Positions 24,561 to 34,054 of a stretch of 64,000 bases of DNA are shown piece by piece. The notes under the pieces are model-generated. The model saw nothing but the letters and a program-made list of their open reading frames with translations, was not told the origin of the DNA and ran no database searches. Source of the stretch: Nocardia anocheti (GTDB lineage: Bacteria; Actinomycetota; Actinomycetes; Mycobacteriales; Mycobacteriaceae); contig NZ_JAQQFV010000006.1 in the NCBI RefSeq assembly GCF_029675105.1, positions 372,001 through 436,000 on the forward strand, given 5' to 3'. The first letter of the stretch is position 1, and each line of letters begins with the position of its first letter. The translations under genes and the position numbers were made by a program.

Positions 24561-25940
24561 TCACCGGTTGCTGACGGCGCCTTCGGCCGCTTCGGCCCAC
24601 TCACGCCACTGCTTGGCCTGTTCCAGGGCCTTCTCCGCGTCGCGCTTCTTGCCCGCCGCGGTGGCCTTGGCGGCCTGCTCCTCGAACTGGGCGACCCGCT
24701 CGCGGAACTGCGCGGCCCTGGCCACGGCCTCCGGATCGGTACGGCGCCACTGCTGGTCGGCGGCGTCGCGCACCCGCTTCTCGATGGTGCGCAGCTTGCT
24801 TTCCAGCTCCTGCATCCGCTCGCGCGGGACCTTGCCGATGGCGTCCCACTTGTCCTGCAGTTCGCGCAGCGCGGCCCGGGCGGCGTCGAGCCCGGTGGCC
24901 GGGTCGATGTGCTCGTAGGCGGCCAGCAGTTCCTGCTTGGCGGTGGCGTTGTGTTCGAACTCGGCGTCGCGCTCGGAGACCGCCGCGTTGCGGGCGGCGA
25001 AGAACACGTCCTGGGCGCTCTTGAACCGCCGCCACAGCGCCTCGTCGGCCTCGCGCGGGGCCCGCCCGGCCGCCTTCCACTCGGTGAGCAGATCGCGGAA
25101 GACCGCGGCGGTGCCGGTCCAGTCGGTGGAGCCGGACAGCTCCTCGGCGCGCACGCACAGCTCTTCCTTGCGCGTCTTGGCCGAGGCGCGCTCGCGGTCG
25201 AGCTCGGCGAAGTGCGCGCCGCGTCGGCGGTTGAACGCCTCACGGGCCTTGGAGTAGCGCTTCCACAACGCGTCGTCGACCTTGCGATCGACGCCACGGA
25301 TGGACTTCCACTCGTCGAGGATCTCGCGCAGCCGGTCGCCCGCGGCCTTCCACTGGGTGGACTCGGCGGCGATCTGCTCGGCCTCGGCGGCGAGGGCTTC
25401 CTTGCGCTCGGTGTGCTCGTGCCGGGCGCGCTCCTTCTCCTCCTTGGCGTGCGCGGCGGCTTCCTCGGAGTGCTCGGTGATGGCCTGCAGCCGGGTCGCC
25501 AGGCCGTCGATGTCCCCGATGACGGCGGCGGTCGGCAGCGTCTCGGCGAGAGCCAGCGCGGCGGCCTTGGTCTTGCGCGCGTCGGCGCCCGCGGCCAGCC
25601 GGGCCTCGAGCAGGGCCACCTCGGTGGCCAGGTCGTCGAAGCGGCGGCCGAAGTGTTCCAGGCCCTCGGCGGCGTCACCCGCCTGCCAGGAACCGATGAC
25701 GCGTTCGCCGTCGGCGGTCTTGACCCACGCGGTGCCGTCCTCGTCGACGCGACCCCACTTGCTGGGGTCGGTCACGGTCGGCACGATCACGGGGTGCGGA
25801 TGCGGTTGATCGGGGCCCGGCGCCGGTTTCACGGCATGGGGCTTCGGCGGACGCGGAGACTGTCCACCGGGCTTGGGGGTACCGGACGGTCGCGGGCCCG
25901 GACCGGGGGTGGGCTTCGCGGTTCCGTTGCTGTCGGTCAT
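24561..25940 (-). CDS. DUF349 domain protein, Rv2731-like
   Basis: 459-aa protein, almost entirely charged helix and coiled coil. The Pro/Gly-rich N-terminus (1-60) is disordered. Residues 60-85 form a short conserved beta region (WGRVDEDGTAWVKTADGERVIGSWQ). From about residue 190 DUF349-type repeats follow (LREILDEWKSIRGVDRKVDDALWKRY; LLTEWKAAGRAPREADEALWRRF; LQDKWDAIGKVPRERMQELE). It matches the gene between Rv2732c and miaA in mycobacteria. DUF349 proteins lack an assigned biochemical role here. Start ATG 25940. Confidence 0.85.
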   Translation of the reverse strand: MTDSNGTAKPTPGPGPRPSGTPKPGGQSPRPPKPHAVKPAPGPDQPHPHPVIVPTVTDPSKWGRVDEDGTAWVKTADGERVIGSWQAGDAAEGLEHFGRRFDDLATEVALLEARLAAGADARKTKAAALALAETLPTAAVIGDIDGLATRLQAITEHSEEAAAHAKEEKERARHEHTERKEALAAEAEQIAAESTQWKAAGDRLREILDEWKSIRGVDRKVDDALWKRYSKAREAFNRRRGAHFAELDRERASAKTRKEELCVRAEELSGSTDWTGTAAVFRDLLTEWKAAGRAPREADEALWRRFKSAQDVFFAARNAAVSERDAEFEHNATAKQELLAAYEHIDPATGLDAARAALRELQDKWDAIGKVPRERMQELESKLRTIEKRVRDAADQQWRRTDPEAVARAAQFRERVAQFEEQAAKATAAGKKRDAEKALEQAKQWREWAEAAEGAVSNR

Positions 25941-26191
25941 TGCTCTCCGTCCCTGCCGCGCGTCACGGCTGCCTGGTTACGCCCTAGCACATCCCATTGA
26001 ACCCGGTTCGCGCCGAGGAAACCATCGATCCGGGGGATCGGATGCCGCATTTCCTGGGATTTCGTCCCGGGCGACGTGGGTAGTCGCACCAGAAAACACT
26101 AGCAATCCCGGCGGGTATCACCGCGTCGGACACTCGCAGTCCGGCGCCCGGTCACGGTGCGCCGGGTGCGGGGCCCCGCGCACCGTCCGGC

Positions 26192-26197
26192 TACGGT
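26192..26197 (+). promoter_or_regulatory. -10 box of leaderless Rv2728c-like gene
   Basis: TACGGT followed by 6 nt before GTG 26204. The 263-base divergent region 25941-26203 also holds a small perfect repeat, CGATCC-GGG-GGATCG, at 26026-26040; nothing else is recognisable there. Confidence 0.5.
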
Positions 26198-26203
26198 TAC
26201 CGC

Positions 26204-26977
26204 GTGTTCTCGATTGCGGCCCTGGTCCCGTCGCCGCCGATGCTGGTGCCCGAACTGTGTGGACGTCCCGCGGCGCCCGGCGCCGATCCCGGCGATCCGG
26301 TGGTGGCGCTGCGCACGGCCGCCCTCGACGCCGCGACGGCGCTGGCCGCCGTGGCGCGGCGCTGGACCGTGCTCGGCGTCGGCGAGCGGGCCGAGATGTT
26401 CGGTCCCGCGACGACCGGGACCTTCCGTGGGTTCGGCGCCGACGTCGTCGTCGGGCTCGGGCCCGCGCGGATTCCCCCCGTCCCAGCAGACGCCCAGCTT
26501 CCGCTGCCGGTGCTGGTCGCCGGATGGTTGCGGGAGCGGGTCGCGCCCACGATCTCGATCGAGGCCCGGCTGCTGGCCGCCGACACCAGCCCCGCCGAGT
26601 GCCTGCGCGTCGGTGCCGCGCTGCGCGCCGAACTCGACGCCGATCCGGCCCCGCACGCGGTGCTGGTCCTCGCCGACGGCGCCGCGACCCTGACCCTCGC
26701 GGCCCCCGGCTATCTCGACGACCGCGCCGCGCCGGTCCAGGACGCCCTCGACACCGCTCTGCGGACCGGTTCGCGCGCGGGGCTGGCCGTGCTCGAGCCC
26801 GAGCTGTGCGCCCAACTCGTCCTCGACGGCCGCGCCGCCTATCAGGCGCTCGGCGGTCTGTTCGCCGCCGATCCCGCCGATCCGCGGGTGCGTACCCTCT
26901 ACCAGGGCGCCCCCTACGGCGTCGGCTACGACGTGAGCGTGTGGCATCCGTGCGGACAGGAAGGTGACGGTCGGTGA
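26204..26977 (+). CDS. Conserved protein, Rv2728c-like, LigB-like fold
   Basis: 257-aa Ala-rich protein that precedes miaA, as Rv2728c does in M. tuberculosis. The opening FSIAALVPSPPMLVPELCG resembles class III extradiol-dioxygenase (LigB/AmmeMemoRadiSam-B) folds, but I do not see a clear full metal-binding set, so catalytic activity is uncertain. GTG 26204 is supported by the -10 box 6 nt upstream. It overlaps miaA by 4 bp. Confidence 0.7.
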   Translation: MFSIAALVPSPPMLVPELCGRPAAPGADPGDPVVALRTAALDAATALAAVARRWTVLGVGERAEMFGPATTGTFRGFGADVVVGLGPARIPPVPADAQLPLPVLVAGWLRERVAPTISIEARLLAADTSPAECLRVGAALRAELDADPAPHAVLVLADGAATLTLAAPGYLDDRAAPVQDALDTALRTGSRAGLAVLEPELCAQLVLDGRAAYQALGGLFAADPADPRVRTLYQGAPYGVGYDVSVWHPCGQEGDGR

Positions 26978-27921
26978 CCAGCGGGTTCGACCGTCCCATC
27001 GCCGTCGTCGGCCCGACCGCCACCGGCAAGTCCGACCTGGCCCTCGACCTGGCCGAACGGCTCGGCGGCGAGATCGTCAACATCGACGCGATGCAGCTCT
27101 ACCGCGGCATGGACGTGGGCACCGCCAAGCTGCCGCCGCAGCAGCGCCGGGGCATCCCACACCACCTGCTCGACGTCCTCGACGTCACCGAGACGGCCAC
27201 CGTGGCGGCGTACCAGAGCGCCGCGTCGGCGGTGGTCACCGACATCACGGCGCGCGGACACGTACCGGTGATCGTCGGCGGTTCGATGATGTACGTGCAG
27301 GCGCTGCTGGACCAGTGGGACTTCCCCGCGACCGATCCCGAGGTCCGCGCGCGCTGGGAGGCACTGCTGGCCGAGGGTGGGGTCGCGGCCGTGCACGCGG
27401 CGCTGCGGGAGGCGGACCCGGTCGCCGCGGCCACCATCCTGCCCACCGACGGCAGGCGCATGGTGCGCGCGCTCGAGGTCGTGGAGCTGACCGGCCAGCC
27501 GTTCGCGGCCTCGGCACCGACCATCGGCGAGCCCCGCTGGAACACCCGCATCCTGGGCGTCGACCGGGAGACCGCCGCGCTGGACGCCCGCATCGAGACC
27601 CGCACCGCGCGCATGTTCGACACCGGCCTGGTCGAGGAGGTCCGCGCGCTGCTCGACGCGGGCCTGCGCGAGGGCCAGACCGCCCGTCGCGCGATCGGCT
27701 ATGCCCAGGTGCTGGCCCATCTCGACGGCGAATACGATCTCGCCCACGCCCGCGAGCGCACCCTCATCGGCACCCGCCGATACGTGCGCAGGCAGCGGTC
27801 GTGGTTCCGTCGCGATCCCCGGGTGTCCTGGGTCGACGGCGCCGACCCCGAGCTCGCCACGACCGCGCTGGCGCTGCTCACCGCTGATCAGCCAGACCCG
27901 ACAGGACGGACCGCGCAGTGA
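26974..27921 (+). CDS. miaA: tRNA dimethylallyltransferase MiaA
   Basis: 315-aa enzyme adding a dimethylallyl group to A37 of tRNAs reading UNN codons; the product is the MiaB substrate. P-loop GPTATGKSDLA (residues 13-23), DAMQLYRGMDVGTAK, GGSMMYVQALL and the tRNA-binding RRAIGYAQ and RRYVRRQRSWFRRD are all present. GTG 26974 overlaps the preceding gene by 4 bp. Normal length; cytosolic. Confidence 0.97.
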   Translation: MTSGFDRPIAVVGPTATGKSDLALDLAERLGGEIVNIDAMQLYRGMDVGTAKLPPQQRRGIPHHLLDVLDVTETATVAAYQSAASAVVTDITARGHVPVIVGGSMMYVQALLDQWDFPATDPEVRARWEALLAEGGVAAVHAALREADPVAAATILPTDGRRMVRALEVVELTGQPFAASAPTIGEPRWNTRILGVDRETAALDARIETRTARMFDTGLVEEVRALLDAGLREGQTARRAIGYAQVLAHLDGEYDLAHARERTLIGTRRYVRRQRSWFRRDPRVSWVDGADPELATTALALLTADQPDPTGRTAQ

Positions 27922-28754
27922 CCCGACGAGTGAGTACCCGCAATGCCTCGGTGCAGGTGTGGCAGGCCTACCTCAACAACCGGACGAAACGTCATCGTGA
28001 CGGCCGGTTCCTCGTGCAGGGCGTGCGTCCGATCACCCAGGCCATCGACAACGGCTGGCCGCTCGAGACCCTGCTCTACCGCCTCGGCACCCCGGACCTG
28101 TCGAGCTGGGCGCGCGAACTGCTCGACACCGCCGAGGTCCCGCAGGTCGGGCTGGTGCCCGAACTGATGGCCGAACTCGGCGAGAAGTCGGCGAGCGTTC
28201 CGGAGGTCGTGGCGGTCGCGATCTCGCGTCAGCCCGACCTCGCCGAGTTCGCGCCGGGCGAGCCGGGGGAGGACGCGCCGGTCGTGGCGGTCTTCGACCG
28301 ACCGAACTCGCCCGGCAATCTGGGCACCCTCATCCGCTCCGCCGACGCCTTCGGTGCGTCGGGCGTCATCGTCACCGGCCACGGCGCCGACCAGTTCGAC
28401 CCGCAGGCGGTGCGCGCCTCCACCGGTTCGCTGTTCTCGGTGCCGGTGCTGCGTGCCGCCGGACCCGCCCAGGTCCTCGAATTCCGGGACCGCCAGATCG
28501 CGCGCGGCATCCCCACCCGCATCGTCGGCACCGACGAACACGCCCCGAGCACCCTCTACGACCACGACTTCACCGAGGCCACCATCCTGGTGATCGGCAA
28601 CGAGACCTCGGGCATGAGCGCCGCGTGGGCCGAGGCGTGCGACGACCTGGTCACCATCCCGATGGGCGGCACCGCCAGCTCGCTGGGCGCGCCCTCGGCC
28701 GGGGCCATCGGCCTCTACGAGATCGCCCGCCAGCGGCGCACCTTCGCCCGGTAG
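27918..28754 (+). CDS. SPOUT (TrmH/SpoU) RNA 2'-O-methyltransferase
   Basis: 278-aa SAM-dependent RNA ribose methyltransferase. An N-terminal substrate-binding region (RDGRFLVQGVRPITQAIDNG) precedes the SPOUT knot: motif 1 NSPGNLGTLIRSADAFGASGVI, motif 2 LVIGNETSGMS and motif 3 IPMGGTASSLGAPSAGAIGLYE. Motif 3 usually reads SLNVSVAAGI; here the conserved Asn is Gly. This may be a family variant or a sign of altered activity. The target RNA is unknown. It overlaps miaA by 4 bp and lies between miaA and dapF. Confidence 0.85.
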   Translation: MTRRVSTRNASVQVWQAYLNNRTKRHRDGRFLVQGVRPITQAIDNGWPLETLLYRLGTPDLSSWARELLDTAEVPQVGLVPELMAELGEKSASVPEVVAVAISRQPDLAEFAPGEPGEDAPVVAVFDRPNSPGNLGTLIRSADAFGASGVIVTGHGADQFDPQAVRASTGSLFSVPVLRAAGPAQVLEFRDRQIARGIPTRIVGTDEHAPSTLYDHDFTEATILVIGNETSGMSAAWAEACDDLVTIPMGGTASSLGAPSAGAIGLYEIARQRRTFAR

Positions 28755-28776
28755 CGGGCGCGCCCGCCCGGCAGGG

Positions 28777-28782
28777 GACAAT
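28777..28782 (+). promoter_or_regulatory. -10-like box before dapF
   Basis: GACAAT followed by 7 nt before GTG 28790. It supports a leaderless start at GTG 28790; the alternative is ATG 28781 with the nearby purine run AGGGGACA. Confidence 0.4.
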
Positions 28783-28789
28783 GGCGGCT

Positions 28790-29680
28790 GTGTCCGACAT
28801 CGAATTCAGCAAGGGCCACGGCACCCAGAACGACTTCGTGGTGCTGCCCGACCCGCAGGTGCGCCTCGACCTGACCACCGACCGCGTCGCCGCCCTGTGC
28901 GACCGGCAGCGCGGACTCGGTGCCGACGGTGTGTTGCGGGTCGCCAAGGCGGCCGAACTGCTCTCGGCGGGCGTGCTCGAGGCACTGCCCACCGGCGTCG
29001 GCCCCGGCGACTGGTTCATGGACTACCGCAATGCCGACGGCTCCATCGCCGAGATGTGCGGCAACGGCGTGCGGGTGTTCGCGCACTACCTCAACGCCTC
29101 CGGCCTCGAGACCGCCACCGAGTACGTGGTCGGCAGTCGGGCGGGCGCGCGGCCGGTGGTGGTGCACGCGGCCGGACCCGTCGACGGCGAGGTCACCGTC
29201 GACATGGGCGAGGTCCGCGAACTGGGCTCCTCCACCGCGACCCTGAGCGGGCGCCCGCTGTCGGGCATCGGCATCGACGTCGGCAATCCGCACCTGGCCT
29301 GCGTGGACACCGGACTGTCGGCCGAGGCGCTGGCCGGACTCGACCTCACCCTGCCCCCCGGCTACGACCCCGATCTGTTCCCGCACGGGGTCAATGTCGA
29401 GATCCTCACCGCGCTCGGCCCCGACGACGCCGTCGACATGCGCGTCTACGAACGCGGCGTCGGCGAGACCCGCTCCTGCGGCACCGGCACCGTGGCCGCG
29501 GCCGCCGCCGCGCTCACCGCCGCGGGCCGTTCGATCGGCTCCGGCACCGGCGAGGTCACCGTGCGCGTCCCCGGTGGACAGGTCCGCGTCACCATCACCG
29601 ATGGCCACGCCTGGCTGCGCGGCCCCTCGGTGCTGCTGGCCACCGGCACGCTCTCGCGCGACTGGTGGGACGCGCGGTAG
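28790..29680 (+). CDS. dapF: Diaminopimelate epimerase
   Basis: 296-aa PLP-independent racemase converting LL- to meso-diaminopimelate for lysine and peptidoglycan. The two catalytic cysteines are in MCGNGVRVFAHYL and RSCGTGTVAAAAAAL. The family start FSKGHGTQNDFVVLPD follows directly. GTG 28790 is preferred for its -10 box; ATG 28781 would add three residues. Cytosolic. It precedes hflX as in M. tuberculosis. Confidence 0.96.
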   Translation: MSDIEFSKGHGTQNDFVVLPDPQVRLDLTTDRVAALCDRQRGLGADGVLRVAKAAELLSAGVLEALPTGVGPGDWFMDYRNADGSIAEMCGNGVRVFAHYLNASGLETATEYVVGSRAGARPVVVHAAGPVDGEVTVDMGEVRELGSSTATLSGRPLSGIGIDVGNPHLACVDTGLSAEALAGLDLTLPPGYDPDLFPHGVNVEILTALGPDDAVDMRVYERGVGETRSCGTGTVAAAAAALTAAGRSIGSGTGEVTVRVPGGQVRVTITDGHAWLRGPSVLLATGTLSRDWWDAR

Positions 29681-29733
29681 CGGCGGATAACCGGATGCGC
29701 GCTGTCACCGTGACGTGGCAGCATGGAGAACGT

Positions 29734-31281
<1,548 letters not shown>

Positions 31282-31311
31282 TCTTTTTCGCTGATTTGCC
31301 GACCGTTTGCG

Positions 31312-31364
31312 GTCGAATGTCGATGCGACACGGCCTTTTTCGGAAGCTATGGTCGAATATCGAC
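31312..31364. promoter_or_regulatory. Two palindromic repeats upstream of the acyltransferase
   Basis: GTCGA-ATG-TCGAT (31312-31324) and GTCGA-ATA-TCGAC (31352-31364), within a 13-bp direct repeat GGTCGAAT-R-TCGA, centred 40 bp apart (about four helical turns). They lie in an AT-rich 97-bp gap between hflX and the acyltransferase. Likely paired operator sites of an unidentified regulator. Confidence 0.5.
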
Positions 31365-31378
31365 AGCAGGAGGGTGTT

Positions 31379-32281
31379 ATGTCGAACGACCAGCGGGGTC
31401 CAGCGAGTGTGAAAGAAGACGGGACAGGACGGGCCGAGCAGGGCGGCCCGATCCTCTCCGACGGGGCGCCGTTGAATCCGGCCCCGAGCGAGTGGGAGAT
31501 CCGGGGCTTCGAGGCGTTCTTCGCGCCGCTGCGGGCCTGGACGAGCCCGCGCTTCTTCGGCCTGGACAACATTCCGGCCGAGGGCCCGGTGCTCATCGTG
31601 GCCAACCACAATCTGCTCGGCGGTATCGACGCGCCGCTGCTCATGCCCGCGATTCTGCGCGAGCGTGGCCGACTGGTACGCGGCTTGGCCGAACACGTCC
31701 TGATGCAGCCGGGCGTGCGGGAGATCCTGCATCGTTTCGGCGCGGTGCGCGGTACCCGTTCGAACTGCCTGGCGCTGCTCGAACGCGGCGAGGCCGTGGT
31801 GGTGTTCCCGGGTGGCGGTCGCGAGGCGATCCGGCGCAAGGGCGAGAAGTACGTGCTCAAGTGGGAGGGCCGCACCGGTTTCGCGCGGATGGCCATCCAG
31901 GCGGGGGTACCGATCGTGCCGCTGGCCATGATCGGCATCGACGACGCCTACGACATCGTCTTCGACGGCCAGCATCCCGCCATGCGGCCGCTGCGCTGGA
32001 CCTGCGAACTGCTCGGCATCAATCCCGAACTGAATCCGCCGCTGGTCAAGGGCATCGGGCCCACCCCGATCCCGCGCCCCGAGCGGTTCTACTTCTCCGC
32101 GGGCGCACCGATCGACCCGACACCGTGGCTCGAGGCGGAGGATCTCGACGGCGCGGCCGCCGACCTGCGCGATGTCGTCCGCAAGGGCCTCGAGGAGGAA
32201 CTGCAGTTCCTGTTCGCCGAGCGTGAGCGCGACGCCGGACGCAGTCTGTTCGGCCGCCTGCGGGGCGCACTGCCCTGGTGA
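31379..32281 (+). CDS. LPLAT/MGAT-like acyltransferase
   Basis: 300-aa lysophospholipid-acyltransferase-superfamily protein. The acyl-acceptor motif appears as NHNLLGGIDAPLL (His near residue 77), a variant of the usual HX4D. Also present are FPGGGREAIRRKGEKYVLKWEGR and GFARMAIQAGVPIVPLAMIG, typical of the MGAT/DGAT-like subclass. It probably transfers acyl-CoA to a glycerolipid acceptor at the membrane. ATG 31379 follows CAGGAGGGTGTT. No signal peptide. Confidence 0.8.
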   Translation: MSNDQRGPASVKEDGTGRAEQGGPILSDGAPLNPAPSEWEIRGFEAFFAPLRAWTSPRFFGLDNIPAEGPVLIVANHNLLGGIDAPLLMPAILRERGRLVRGLAEHVLMQPGVREILHRFGAVRGTRSNCLALLERGEAVVVFPGGGREAIRRKGEKYVLKWEGRTGFARMAIQAGVPIVPLAMIGIDDAYDIVFDGQHPAMRPLRWTCELLGINPELNPPLVKGIGPTPIPRPERFYFSAGAPIDPTPWLEAEDLDGAAADLRDVVRKGLEEELQFLFAERERDAGRSLFGRLRGALPW

Positions 32282-32371
32282 CCGCCTGACCGGGGTGGCG
32301 TGGAATGTCCGCGCCACCCGCACGGTTACCCGCTATACGGACCTGAGTCCGGGTAGTGAGAGGTGGCGGCG

Positions 32372-33112
32372 ATGACGACAGCGCGGGTCCAGGTGATCCC
32401 CGGCGCGGACCGGTGGCACTGGCGCAACGAATGGCTCGTCTCGAAGCAGTCGTTCCCGGCGACCGGCAATTTCGTGCTCGAGGACTACGCGCACGGTCTG
32501 CTGCTGGTGCACAACGAGGACACCGTCGACCCCGGCGAGGGCTTCGACACCCACCAGCACCGCGACACCGAGATCCTCACCTGGGTGCTGGAGGGCACTG
32601 TCGTCCACCAGGACTCGACCGGGCACTCCGGCGTGATCCACCCCGGGCTGGCGCAGCGGATGAGCGCGGGCACCGGCATCCGCCACTCCGAACGCAACGG
32701 CGCGGGCTATCGGGAGACCGAACGCCTGCACGTGGTGCAGATGTGGATTCCGCCCGACACCGCCGGTGCCGCGCCCGGCTATCAGGAACTCGACATCGCG
32801 GGCGAACTCGCCCGCAACACCCTGGTCCCGGTGGCCTCCGGCATGGCACGCCATCGCAACGACGCCGCGATCGGCATCGGCAACAGCCACGCCACCTTCC
32901 ATGTCGCCCGACTCGATCCGGGGCACACGATCGCGGTGCCGGACGCACCCTATGGTCACGTGTTCGTCGCGCGCGGCACCGTGGACTACGAGGGGCACGG
33001 CCGTCTGGACCAGGGCGACGCCGTGCGCCTGACCGCGACCGGCGGCCACCGCGTGACCGCCGTGACCGCCGCCGAACTGCTGATCTGGGAGATGGACGCC
33101 AGCGTGCGCTAG
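32372..33112 (+). CDS. Pirin family protein
   Basis: 246-aa bicupin. The N-terminal cupin keeps the metal ligands in FDTHQHRDTEILTWVLEG (two His) and the later His in GIRHSERN, plus the pirin hallmark Glu. Family members act as quercetin dioxygenases or redox cofactors; the substrate here is unknown. ATG 32372 follows GAGAGG. Its stop codon shares the palindromic CTAG at 33109-33112 with convergent lexA. Confidence 0.88.
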   Translation: MTTARVQVIPGADRWHWRNEWLVSKQSFPATGNFVLEDYAHGLLLVHNEDTVDPGEGFDTHQHRDTEILTWVLEGTVVHQDSTGHSGVIHPGLAQRMSAGTGIRHSERNGAGYRETERLHVVQMWIPPDTAGAAPGYQELDIAGELARNTLVPVASGMARHRNDAAIGIGNSHATFHVARLDPGHTIAVPDAPYGHVFVARGTVDYEGHGRLDQGDAVRLTATGGHRVTAVTAAELLIWEMDASVR

Positions 33113-33825
33113 ATCTTGCGGATGACGGTGACGACCTTGCCGAGGATCTGCGCGTCGTTACCCCGGATCGGCTCGAAATGCGGGTTGTGCGGCATCAGCC
33201 AGACGTCCTTGCCGGTGCGCTTGAAGGTCTTCACGGTGGCCTCGCCGTCGATCATGGCCGCGACGATGTCGCCGCCCTCGGCCACGTTCTGCTGACGTAC
33301 CACGACCCAGTCGCCGTCGCAGATGGCCGCGTCGACCATCGACTGCCCGACGACCTTGAGCAGGAACAGCGACCCGTCGCCGACCAGCTCGCGCGGCAGT
33401 GGGAAGACCTCCTCCACGGCCTGTTCGGCCAGGATCGGCCCGCCCGCCGCGATCCGGCCCAGGACCGGGACGAAGGTGGGGGTGGGACGGCTCGCGTCGG
33501 CCTCGTCGGGCTGTTCGACCGGCAGTGTGGTCACCGACCGGACCGCCTCGTCGAGCCCGCGCACGTTCACCGCGCGGGGGCGGTTCGGGTCGCGGCGCAG
33601 ATAGCCCTTGCGTTCGAGCGCGCGTAGCTGGTGGGCCACCGAGGAGGTGGAAGTGAGTCCCACCGCGTCGCCGATCTCGCGGATGCTGGGCGGATAGCCG
33701 CGTTCGGTCACCGAGGTGCGGATGACCTCGAGGACCGTGCGCTGACGCACGGTGAGATCCGCGCCGGATCCCGATGTGACGGTGCCGGTAGCGCTTTCGT
33801 CACCCGTGTCGCCTGTGTGGGTCAC
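33109..33825 (-). CDS. lexA: SOS repressor LexA
   Basis: 238-aa SOS master repressor. N-terminal winged HTH (RQRTVLEVIRTSVTERGYPPSIREIGDAVGLTSTS, residues 27-61), cleavage bond Ala127-Gly128 in RIAAGGPIL, catalytic Ser162 (GQSMVD) and Lys199 (EATVKTF). GTG 33825 was chosen because it opens a conserved-length N-terminus after GGGCGGGACAG; the frame extends to 33891. Divergent from the SOS-controlled membrane gene; three LexA-box-like sites lie between them. Confidence 0.97.
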   Translation of the reverse strand: MTHTGDTGDESATGTVTSGSGADLTVRQRTVLEVIRTSVTERGYPPSIREIGDAVGLTSTSSVAHQLRALERKGYLRRDPNRPRAVNVRGLDEAVRSVTTLPVEQPDEADASRPTPTFVPVLGRIAAGGPILAEQAVEEVFPLPRELVGDGSLFLLKVVGQSMVDAAICDGDWVVVRQQNVAEGGDIVAAMIDGEATVKTFKRTGKDVWLMPHNPHFEPIRGNDAQILGKVVTVIRKI

Positions 33826-33887
33826 CTGTCCCGCCCTTTCGCTGGTCGAATTCGCGCTTTCGAGGCTAGTCGGGCCACGCCGAACTA

Positions 33888-33903
33888 TCAAACATCTGTT
33901 CGA
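33888..33903. promoter_or_regulatory. SOS box 1 in the lexA divergent region
   Basis: TCAAAC-ATCT-GTTCGA, one mismatch from TCGAAC-N4-GTTCGA, 63 bp upstream of lexA. Fits lexA autoregulation. Confidence 0.82.
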
Positions 33904-33951
33904 GCATGTCGGGCGTTTCGTGCTGACATCGGCGCCGCCGCGTGGTAGAAA

Positions 33952-33967
33952 TCGAACATCAGTTCAT
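33952..33967. promoter_or_regulatory. SOS box 2 in the lexA divergent region
   Basis: TCGAAC-ATCA-GTTCAT, two mismatches at the 3' end. It abuts box 3 with one shared base, about 88 bp upstream of the membrane-protein gene. Confidence 0.6.
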
Positions 33968-33982
33968 CGCACACATGTTCGA
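33967..33982. promoter_or_regulatory. SOS box 3 in the lexA divergent region
   Basis: TCGCAC-ACAT-GTTCGA, one mismatch from consensus, about 73 bp before ATG 34055. Together with box 2 it could bind LexA cooperatively. Confidence 0.78.
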
Positions 33983-34054
33983 ACAGCGACAGGCGTATTC
34001 GCCTCACCAGCAGTTTCTTCAGCAGCGGAGCACACCACCCCGGAGGTTCTTCCG

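Noticed and set aside
26026..26040. CGATCC-GGG-GGATCG repeat in the 25941-26203 gap as an operator
   Set aside because: 6-bp GC-rich arms are expected by chance at this GC content and there is no link to a promoter.
32293..32319. GGGTGGC/GCCACCC repeat after the acyltransferase as a terminator
   Set aside because: Only 7-bp arms with a 13-nt loop and no T-run; too weak to call.
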